Part shown: piece by piece, positions 44,578 through 50,848 of the stretch
Numbering within the stretch: position 1 is the stretch's first letter
Layout of the letters: each line of letters begins with the position of its first letter
From: Comamonadaceae bacterium
GTDB lineage: Bacteria > Pseudomonadota > Gammaproteobacteria > Burkholderiales > Burkholderiaceae_C
Direction of reading: 5' to 3'
Length of the DNA: 50,848 bases
Assembly (NCBI GenBank): GCA_947375135.1
Contig: CANCER010000026.1
Coordinates: 1-50,848 of the forward strand
Program-made: the position numbers and the translations under genes
Notes under the pieces: generated by a model
The model's database searches: none
What the model was told of the DNA's origin: nothing
Seen by the model: the letters and a program-made list of their open reading frames with translations, nothing else

Positions 44578-44601
44578 ATAAATTCCCGAGCGGGAATTTA
44601 T
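44578..44601. promoter_or_regulatory. hipBA operator O3
   Basis: Palindrome with perfect 11-base arms ATAAATTCCCG/CGGGAATTTAT around AG. It is centred 49 bp from O2 and only seven bases from the stop codon of the upstream kinase gene. A separate 10-bp palindrome GTTCATGAAC lies between O2 and O3 (44553-44562). Confidence 0.84.
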
Positions 44602-44608
44602 GGAGGAC

Positions 44609-45610
44609 CTAGACCAAAGCCTCAAACTCGCGGCGAATTTCCTGCAACTGCTCGGGCGTAAGGCGGTTGCCGTACTGCGCCACCACGGTGCCGGCAGCCT
44701 GATTGGCCAGGCGTGCAGCCTCGGCGTGGCTGTGGCCGTGGGTCACGGCAAACAGGAAGGCGCCGGCAAACATGTCACCCGCACCGTTGGTGTCAATCGC
44801 CTTGACCGGCGCTGCGGGTACCGCGGTTTGCAAGTCCCCTTCAATCACCAGGCAGCCCTTGGCACCGCGCGTCAGGCAAACCACCTTGGCCAGCTTGGCC
44901 ATAGCTGCAACCACCGTATCGATGTCCTTGCTGCCGCACCAGACCTGCGCCTCTTCCTCGTTGCAGAACAGGTAGTCCAGATCGTCACCGACCATGGCTT
45001 CCAGGCCCGCACGGCAGAAGGTAATCATGCTCATGTCGCTCAGCGTGGTGGCCAGCTTGACGCCAGCCTCCTTGGCCATCGCGCGGCCCTTGAGCGCGGC
45101 GTCCAGCCCGGTGATTGATGCCGACAGATAACCTTCCATGTAATAGACCTTGGACTTGGCAATGTCCTTGGGGTGCAAGGCGGTGTGGTCAATGTCGGCC
45201 GTGGCCCCCAGAAAGGTGCTCATGCTGCGCTCGGCATCGGGCGTGACCATCACCATGCAGATGCCAGTCTGGCCCTCGGGGAACGGTGTGTGCGACAGAT
45301 TGGTGTGCACACTGTTACCCAGCAGATCCTGGTGGAAAAAAGCACCCAGCTCATCGTCCGCCACGCGGCAGGAATAGAAGGCCTTGCCGCCCAGCTGCGC
45401 CAAAGCCACTGCCGTGTTGCCGGCCGATCCGCCACCGGTGCGGCGGCTGTGCAGGCCATGCACGCCAGCCAGCAAATGGGCGCGGCGCTCGGCGTCGATC
45501 AGCGTCATATGGCGCTTTTCCACACCCAATGCCTGCAGTTGCGCGTCAGAGACTTCGTATTCGGAGTCCACCAGCGCGTTGCCAATGGCGTAGAGGTCGT
45601 AATGGGACAT
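44609..45610 (-). CDS. PfkB-family carbohydrate/adenosine kinase
   Basis: This 333-aa ribokinase-family enzyme has GGSAGNTAVALAQLGG near the N-terminus and the signature DTNGAGDMFAGAF with the catalytic Asp near the C-terminus. The sequence is closest to adenosine kinase in feel (AIGNALVDSEYEV, KRHMTLID), but PfkB substrates are hard to assign. It starts 24 bp after the reductase gene, on the same strand. Possible role: nucleoside salvage. The hipBA operon follows after 127 bp. Confidence 0.87.
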   Translation of the reverse strand: MSHYDLYAIGNALVDSEYEVSDAQLQALGVEKRHMTLIDAERRAHLLAGVHGLHSRRTGGGSAGNTAVALAQLGGKAFYSCRVADDELGAFFHQDLLGNSVHTNLSHTPFPEGQTGICMVMVTPDAERSMSTFLGATADIDHTALHPKDIAKSKVYYMEGYLSASITGLDAALKGRAMAKEAGVKLATTLSDMSMITFCRAGLEAMVGDDLDYLFCNEEEAQVWCGSKDIDTVVAAMAKLAKVVCLTRGAKGCLVIEGDLQTAVPAAPVKAIDTNGAGDMFAGAFLFAVTHGHSHAEAARLANQAAGTVVAQYGNRLTPEQLQEIRREFEALV

Positions 45611-45634
45611 GGATTTCCTGGGCTGTGGTTCGGA

Positions 45635-46411
45635 TTACTGTTCGACGAAGGCGCGCTCGACAACAAAGTCGCCGGGCGAGGTGGTGCTGCCTTCGGAGTA
45701 GCCGCGCTTCTCCAGAATCACCTTCAGGTCTTTGAGCAAACCGGGGGAGCCGCAGATCATGACGCGGTCGGTCAGGGGGTCGAGCTTGGGCAAGCCCAGG
45801 TCGGCCTGCATCTTGCCGGACTCAATCAGGTCGGTAATGCGGCCCTGGTTGCGGAAGGGTTCGCGCGTGACCGTGGGGTAGTACAGCATCTGCTCGCTCA
45901 CCATCTCGCCCAGGAATTCGTGGTCGGGCAACTCGTGCATGAAGTAGTCGTGGTAGGCCAGTTCCTTGACCTCGCGCACACCGTGCACCACGATCACCTT
46001 TTCAAAGCGCTCGTAGGTGGCCGGATCGCGCGCCACGCTCAGGAACGGGGCCAGTCCGGTGCCGCTGCCCAGCAGGTACAGGTTCTTGCCCGGCAGCAGG
46101 TAGTCGATCAACAGCGTGCCGGTGGGCTTTTTGCCGACCACGATCTTGTCGCCCACCTGGATGTGCTGCAACTGCGAGGTGAGCGGGCCGTCCTGCACCT
46201 TGATGCTGAGGAACTCCAGATGCTCTTCGTAATTGGCGCTGGCAATGCTGTAGGCGCGCAGCAGCGGTTTGCCGTTGGGCTGGCGCAGGCCAATCATGGT
46301 GAAGTGGCCGTTGGAAAACCGCAGCGCGGGATCACGGGTGGTGGTGAAACTGAACAAACGGTCAGTCCAGTGGTGTACGCTTAGTACGGTCTCGTCCAGA
46401 AATGCACTCAT
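45635..46411 (-). CDS. fpr: Ferredoxin--NADP+ reductase
   Basis: This 258-aa FAD flavoprotein has RAYSIASANYEEHLEFLSIKVQDG (FAD-binding), LLGSGTGLAPFLSVARD (NADP-binding) and a C-terminal Val-Glu-Arg-Ala-Phe-Val-Glu end that matches bacterial FPR. It moves electrons between NADPH and ferredoxin or flavodoxin, often in oxidative stress. The start at 46411 (MSAFLDETV) has AAGG upstream; a longer frame to 46432 lacks support. It is divergent from the thioredoxin-like gene. Confidence 0.94.
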   Translation of the reverse strand: MSAFLDETVLSVHHWTDRLFSFTTTRDPALRFSNGHFTMIGLRQPNGKPLLRAYSIASANYEEHLEFLSIKVQDGPLTSQLQHIQVGDKIVVGKKPTGTLLIDYLLPGKNLYLLGSGTGLAPFLSVARDPATYERFEKVIVVHGVREVKELAYHDYFMHELPDHEFLGEMVSEQMLYYPTVTREPFRNQGRITDLIESGKMQADLGLPKLDPLTDRVMICGSPGLLKDLKVILEKRGYSEGSTTSPGDFVVERAFVEQ

Positions 46412-46527
46412 GGGGGCCTTGTGATGGTTCAAAGCTGCGCTGCAGCAAACCCCATAGTGTAAAAGGTCGGATTGTCACGATCTGACATAAGCTTAGACAC
46501 ACAACAAATTTGACTCCGCCTTGCGAC

Positions 46528-46890
46528 ATGTCCACATCCAACGCCCTCCCCCCCGAGCCTCTGCTGGTAGCCTGCCTGTGCGCCCAATGGTGCGGCACCT
46601 GCAAGGATTACGCGCCTTTGTTTAACGGGCTGCAGGCTGAATTTCCGGCGGCGGTATTCCGTTGGATTGACATTGAAGACGAGTCGGAGTTGGTAGACCC
46701 GATCGAGGTGGAAAACTTTCCCACCCTGTTGATCGTTACCGGCGGGCAGGCGCGATTTTTCGGCACCCTCACGCCGCATATAGAGACACTGAAACGGCTG
46801 ATCCGATCACACGAGGCCACCAGCGGGCCCGGTAAATTGCCTGCTACCGTGCAGGCCTTGGCCCAGCGGCTGGCCATGGAGGGTGCGTAG
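46528..46890 (+). CDS. Thioredoxin family protein
   Basis: This 120-aa protein has a thioredoxin fold with an active site W21-C22-G-T-C25. NFPTLLIVTGG contains the conserved cis-Pro. It has no signal peptide, so it is probably cytosolic. A TTG at 46510 could extend it by six residues. It may be involved in redox control near fpr, but this link is by position only. Confidence 0.88.
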   Translation: MSTSNALPPEPLLVACLCAQWCGTCKDYAPLFNGLQAEFPAAVFRWIDIEDESELVDPIEVENFPTLLIVTGGQARFFGTLTPHIETLKRLIRSHEATSGPGKLPATVQALAQRLAMEGA

Positions 46891-47001
46891 TCCCTTCCTG
46901 CAGCCCTGCATGTCGCGCACGGGCGGTGGTCGCGCGGTGTTGCGGCAAGCGATGGAGCGCCAAGCGCGATTGGGCCCGTGCCCAAGCGGCAACGGGCTTG
47001 C

Positions 47002-47733
47002 TTATTGGACCGGACTCTGTGCTTGGGTGTCAGCGACCGACGGCTGCTCGCCCGAGAGGATACCTATGCGGATCTTGTAGGCCTTGTCTTGTTCAGCAAT
47101 CAGCCGGGCCGCGTCCCCAAAGGTTCGATTGCCGCTGGCAAGTTCTAGCAGGACGGCTTGAACCCCTATCCAGAAATCATTCAATGTGCTGACGACGGCG
47201 GGTGCGTAGCTGGCGCTACGCCATGAAGCCGCCATGTCCAGGCACATGCCATAGCCTGCGACCACGCTGCGAAGTTGCTCTTTGTCCCGCTTGCCCGGAA
47301 CGGCCTGGTTCGCCAGCACTTGGGGGCTGGCCGTGCTGTCGGTCAGGAAGGGAACCCTGGAGGAGAGCTGTCTGGCGGCCTTGGACCCTGCCAACGCAGC
47401 AAAGCAGGCCGCGCCGGAATTGGCAGGCGCATTTACCGGCTTGCTGGAACCTTTGGCAGCGGCAGTGGGCGAACATTGCGCAGCCCCGCCCTGAAGCAGG
47501 GTCTGGGTACTTTCGCAGTCCACCGTGATGACGCCCGGGGCCAGCGCGGCGTGGGCCTGCGCACCGGCCCGGGATCGGGTCTTGGTTTTGCTTTTGGATG
47601 CAGACGCACACCCCACTCGGGCTTGATGCAGGGTCTTTTTGCCACTTATGCATGCCGTATGCCCACTGGCAAAAGACGCCACGGGCAGTGTGCAGGCCGC
47701 CATGAAAAAGACAACACGCAACCTTGTACTCAT
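47002..47733 (-). CDS. Secreted hypothetical protein
   Basis: This 243-aa protein starts with a signal peptide (RVVFFMAACTLPVASFA). The mature part has Cys residues (TACISG, VGCASA, VDCEST, AAQCSP), a linker rich in Ala/Pro/Ser, and a C-terminal helical domain (YGMCLDMAASWRSASYAPAVV, LNDFWIGVQAVLLELASG). No known family was recognised. It lies downstream of alaS after a strong terminator, so it has its own promoter. Confidence 0.72.
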   Translation of the reverse strand: MSTRLRVVFFMAACTLPVASFASGHTACISGKKTLHQARVGCASASKSKTKTRSRAGAQAHAALAPGVITVDCESTQTLLQGGAAQCSPTAAAKGSSKPVNAPANSGAACFAALAGSKAARQLSSRVPFLTDSTASPQVLANQAVPGKRDKEQLRSVVAGYGMCLDMAASWRSASYAPAVVSTLNDFWIGVQAVLLELASGNRTFGDAARLIAEQDKAYKIRIGILSGEQPSVADTQAQSPVQ

Positions 47734-47845
47734 CAAGGAAATACACTTCCAGCAGTTTGTTTTTTCAAATGGACTCCCAAGGCATCTACCCGCGCATTCT
47801 GCGCTTTTCACCACGGCATTGCACGGAATTAGGCCCCGCCCCAAC

Positions 47846-47874
47846 GTAAACGGGGCCTCGCAGGCCCCATTTAC
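47846..47874 (-). terminator. Intrinsic-type hairpin downstream of alaS
   Basis: Perfect GGGGCCT/AGGCCCC stem with a three-base loop, extended by GTAAA/TTTAC around one mismatch. It starts 20 bp past the alaS stop codon on the minus strand. The T-tract is short, and it may act in both directions. Confidence 0.7.
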
Positions 47875-47893
47875 AGGTCCTACGTGACTTACA

Positions 47894-50518
47894 TCAAAGC
47901 TTGGCCGTCACCCAGGCCAACACGCTGTCCAGCGCATCGCCCAGCTTGGCCGGCTCGGTGCCGCCAGCCATGGCCATGTCGGGCTTGCCGCCGCCCTTGC
48001 CGCCCACCTGGGCTGCGACAAAGTTGGCGAGTTCGCCGGCCTTGACCTTAGCCGTGGTGTCGGCAGTGACGCCGGCGGCGATCTGCACCTTGTCGCCGTC
48101 CACGCTGGCCAGCAGGATCACGGCGGTCTTGAGCTTGTCCTTGAGCTTGTCCATGGTGTCGCGCAATGTCTTGGTGTCTGCCCCCGGCAGGCGCGCCACC
48201 AGCACCTTGACGCCGTTGATCAACAGCGCGCTGTTGACCAGTTCGTCACCCTTGACCGAGGCCAGCTTGCCCTTGGCAGCTGTCAGCTCTTTTTCCAGAT
48301 CGCGCACCAGGGCCATCAGGCTGGCCACACGGCCAGGCACTTCGTTGTTGGTCACGCGCAGGGTACCGGCCACACCACCCAGGGTGGTTTCCATGCCCTG
48401 CACATAGTCCAGCGCCACCATGCCGGTGACGGCTTCCACGCGGCGCACACCTGCGGCCACGCCGCCCTCAGAGGTGATGCTGAAGAAGCCGATATCGCCG
48501 GTGGCCTTCACGTGGGTGCCGCCGCACAGCTCGGTGGTGGTGCCGATGTCGAGCACGCGCACGATCTCGCCGTACTTCTCGCCGAACAGCATCATGGCGC
48601 CGGTCTGCTTGGCGTCTTCAATGCCCATCAGGCGCGCCTTTGTGGGCGCATTGGCCAGGATTTCGGTGTTCACCAGGGCCTCGATCTCGCGGATCTGCGC
48701 GTCGGTGACGGGTGCGTTGTGGGTGAAGTCGAAGCGGGTCTTCTCTGCATCCACCAGACTACCCTTTTGCTGCACATGGTCGCCCAGCACCAGGCGCAGG
48801 GCCTTGTGCATCAGGTGGGTGACCGAGTGGTTGCGCATGGAGGCAGCACGGATGGCGGCGTCCACATGGGCGGTGACGCTGTCGCCCACGGCCAGGGTGC
48901 CGCTCTTGATGGCGCCATGGTGGCCGAAGACATCGGACTTGATCTTTTGGGTGTCGGCCACTTCAAACAGCGCCACATCCGTGAAGATGGCTCCCACGTC
49001 GCCGACCTGGCCGCCGCTCTCGGCGTAGAAGGGCGTGGTGTCCAGCACCACGATGCCGGTCTGGCCGGCCTTGAGTTCGGCCACGGGCGTGCCTTCCGCG
49101 TACAGCGCCAGCACCTTGGCGCTTTGCGTCAGGTGGTCGTAACCGACGAAGGTGTTGCCCGCGCCGGTGTAGTCCAGCGCCTTGTCCATCTTGAACTTGC
49201 CGGCCGCGCGGCCCTTGGCCTTTTGCGCTTCCATGGCGGCATGGAAACCTGCGGCGTCCACTTCCACACCGGCTTCGCGGCAAACGTCGGCCGACAGGTC
49301 GAGCGGGAAGCCATAGGTGTCATGCAGCTTGAAGGCCACATCGCCGGGCAGCACTTTGGCGCCGTCCTTCAGGGCCTCTTCCAGAATTTCCATGCCGGTG
49401 GCCAGGGTCTCGAAGAAGCGTTCTTCCTCCACCTTCAACACCTCGGTGATGCGCTTCTCGTCGGCGCGCAGCTTGGGATAGGCGTCGCCCATCAGCACAA
49501 CCAGATCGGCCACCAGCTTGTGGAAGAACGGTGTCTTCTTGCCCAGCTTGTAGCCATGGCGGATGGCGCGGCGCACGATGCGGCGCTGCACATAGCCGCG
49601 GCCTTCGTTGCTGGGGATGACACCGTCGCTCACCAGAAAGGCGGTTGCGCGGATGTGGTCGGCAATCACGCGCAAGGATTTGTTGCCCAGGTCGGCCTCG
49701 CCGGTCTCGCGCGACGCGGCCTTGATCAGCTGGTCAAACAGGTCGATCTCGTAGTTGCTGTGCACATGCTGCAGGATGGCAGCCAGGCGCTCCAGGCCCA
49801 TGCCGGTGTCCACACAAGGGGCCGGCAGCGGTGTGACGGCACCGGTTTCGTCCATGTTGAACTGCATGAACACGTTGTTCCAGATCTCGATGAAGCGGTC
49901 ACCGTCTTCCTCGGGGGAACCGGGAGGGCCGCCAGGGATGTGGTCGCCGTGGTCGTAAAAGATTTCCGAGCAGGGGCCGCAGGGGCCGGTGTCGGCCATC
50001 ATCCAGAAGTTGTCGCTCTTGTAGCGCCCGCCCTTGTTGTCGCCGATGCGGATCACGCGCTCGGGTGGCAGGCCGATGACCTTGGTCCAGATGTCATAGG
50101 CTTCGTCGTCTTCCTCGTACACGGTGGCCAGCAGGCGCTCTTTGGGCAGTTTGTAGACCTCGGTCAGCAGTTCCCAGGCCCAGAGCAGACTTTCCTTCTT
50201 GAAGTAGTCGCCAAAGCTCCAGTTGCCCAGCATTTCGAAGAAGGTGTGGTGGCGCGCGGTGTAGCCCACGTTTTCCAGGTCGTTGTGCTTGCCGCCGGCG
50301 CGCAGGCAGGCCTGGACCGAGGTTGCGCGCACATAGGAGCGCTTGTCGGAGCCCAGGAACACGTCCTTGAACTGCACCATGCCGGAGTTGGTGAACATCA
50401 GCGTCGGGTCGTTGCCCGGCACCAAGGGGCTGCTGGCCACGATGGTGTGGCCCTTGGAGGCAAAGAAGTCGAGGAAGGTCTTGCGGATGTCGGCAACGCT
50501 CATTACGGGCTGTGTCAT
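47894..50518 (-). CDS. alaS: Alanyl-tRNA synthetase
   Basis: This is an 874-aa class II synthetase. The catalytic core is intact ([41 protein letters not shown]). The editing domain carries [12 protein letters not shown] and [13 protein letters not shown], and the C-Ala domain ends with [12 protein letters not shown]. The start at 50518 is preferred; a downstream ATG (50503) is possible. The gene stands alone. Confidence 0.98.
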   Translation of the reverse strand: MTQPVMSVADIRKTFLDFFASKGHTIVASSPLVPGNDPTLMFTNSGMVQFKDVFLGSDKRSYVRATSVQACLRAGGKHNDLENVGYTARHHTFFEMLGNWSFGDYFKKESLLWAWELLTEVYKLPKERLLATVYEEDDEAYDIWTKVIGLPPERVIRIGDNKGGRYKSDNFWMMADTGPCGPCSEIFYDHGDHIPGGPPGSPEEDGDRFIEIWNNVFMQFNMDETGAVTPLPAPCVDTGMGLERLAAILQHVHSNYEIDLFDQLIKAASRETGEADLGNKSLRVIADHIRATAFLVSDGVIPSNEGRGYVQRRIVRRAIRHGYKLGKKTPFFHKLVADLVVLMGDAYPKLRADEKRITEVLKVEEERFFETLATGMEILEEALKDGAKVLPGDVAFKLHDTYGFPLDLSADVCREAGVEVDAAGFHAAMEAQKAKGRAAGKFKMDKALDYTGAGNTFVGYDHLTQSAKVLALYAEGTPVAELKAGQTGIVVLDTTPFYAESGGQVGDVGAIFTDVALFEVADTQKIKSDVFGHHGAIKSGTLAVGDSVTAHVDAAIRAASMRNHSVTHLMHKALRLVLGDHVQQKGSLVDAEKTRFDFTHNAPVTDAQIREIEALVNTEILANAPTKARLMGIEDAKQTGAMMLFGEKYGEIVRVLDIGTTTELCGGTHVKATGDIGFFSITSEGGVAAGVRRVEAVTGMVALDYVQGMETTLGGVAGTLRVTNNEVPGRVASLMALVRDLEKELTAAKGKLASVKGDELVNSALLINGVKVLVARLPGADTKTLRDTMDKLKDKLKTAVILLASVDGDKVQIAAGVTADTTAKVKAGELANFVAAQVGGKGGGKPDMAMAGGTEPAKLGDALDSVLAWVTAKL

Positions 50519-50661
50519 GTCTTGGCTTTTTCGTGCGGGGTCTACGGGCGCCGGAGGCGGTTAGACGCTGATTATCGTTTCTTGCAGAAGGTGCTGGTCT
50601 GCGGGCGGGGCCAAAAGGCTCTGGGAGCCGGAAAATTGCGACTTTTATGAATAGCAATGCA

Positions 50662-50679
50662 AAAAAGTCGCGACTTTTT
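50662..50679. promoter_or_regulatory. Perfect 18-bp palindrome near the IS end
   Basis: AAAAAGTCGCGACTTTTT is a complete palindrome, and GCGACTTTT recurs 31 bp upstream (50638-50646). It resembles an operator for an XRE-type or toxin-antitoxin repressor or a short terminator stem. The gene it would serve may have been displaced by the IS. Confidence 0.5.
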
Positions 50680-50700
50680 AATAAAGTTCTATCGTTTAGG

Positions 50701-50848
50701 AGGGTGTCCCGAATTTTGTGTAAACGGCGGTTGAGTTAGACGCGCGGCATGCGCTCGTCAAACTGGATAGTAAAGCGATTCAGGGCAGCCTTCCAATCTC
50801 GTATCGGCATGGTCCATTTCTGACTGATGTTGTTCAGCGCCAGATAGA
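50701..50848 (-). mobile_element. IS256-family insertion sequence, one end
   Basis: Terminal sequence GGGTGTCCCGAATTTTGTGT at 50703 or nearby is a typical IS256-family end, and transposase coding follows within 35 bp. The remainder lies beyond the window; target duplication cannot be seen. Confidence 0.88.
50736..50848 (-). CDS. IS256-family (mutator-type) transposase, C-terminal fragment
   Basis: The last 36 codons are visible. YLALNNISQKWTMPIRDWK followed by AALNRF is the highly conserved C-terminus of IS256/mutator-type transposases, which use a DDE mechanism. The frame stays open past the window edge. It reads toward alaS. Confidence 0.92.
   Translation of the reverse strand, partial: YLALNNISQKWTMPIRDWKAALNRFTIQFDERMPRV

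Overview
The window is high-GC, densely packed DNA from a betaproteobacterium of the order Burkholderiales, most likely a Comamonadaceae member close to Rhodoferax. This rests on protein character, on gene neighbourhoods (glyA-nrdR, minor pilins, ribD-ribE-ribBA-ribH-nusB), and on a dispersed intergenic element of a type I recall from that family. No database search was possible. The window opens in a truncated glyA and closes inside an IS256-family transposase, so both edges are incomplete.

Region by region: (1) 47-996, glyA end and nrdR. (2) 998-10820, a type IV pilus block: a convergent FimT-like pilin, then pilE-fimT-pilV-pilW-pilX-pilY1 with overlapping genes, ending in a TonB-C-like protein. 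(3) 10846-14872, riboflavin synthesis (ribD, ribE, ribBA, ribH) coupled to nusB. (4) 14884-18222, a class I aminotransferase and tolQ-tolR-tolA without tolB or pal. (5) 18227-20736, a ferrous iron operon on the minus strand (feoA-feoB plus a Cys-rich membrane protein) behind a perfect Fur-like palindrome. (6) 20811-22117, a repeat-rich spacer with 62-bp tandem repeats and nested inverted repeats, then a decayed nucleotidyltransferase and a small partner gene. (7) 22132-28176, an alpha/beta hydrolase, dnaE and a rhodanese-type tRNA hydroxylase. (8) 28444-36339, a PAS sensor kinase whose HPt domain lacks its histidine, a PhoD-like phosphatase, a secreted pair with DUF2145, a flavodoxin-like quinone reductase, a pirin and a LysR regulator. 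(9) 36680-42805, an FAD oxidoreductase, gluQ, trmB, an RluA-type pseudouridine synthase and a DinG-like helicase. (10) 42975-44601, a hipBA toxin-antitoxin operon with three operators spaced exactly 49 bp apart. (11) 44609-50518, a PfkB sugar/nucleoside kinase, ferredoxin-NADP reductase, a thioredoxin-like protein, an unknown secreted protein and alaS. (12) 50519-50848, an operator-like palindrome and the end of an IS256-family element.

Most genes are housekeeping. The most distinctive observations are the threefold, paired-cysteine repeat inside PilY1, the evenly phased hipBA operators that frame the promoter, the His-to-Arg replacement in the kinase HPt domain, a repeat element that now supplies the start of gluQ, and the nested repeats upstream of the feo operon. 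I found no CRISPR array, no tRNA or rRNA gene and no clear phage region. I see no convincing wholly new multi-gene system; the nearest candidates are the DUF2145 secreted pair and the decayed nucleotidyltransferase pair.
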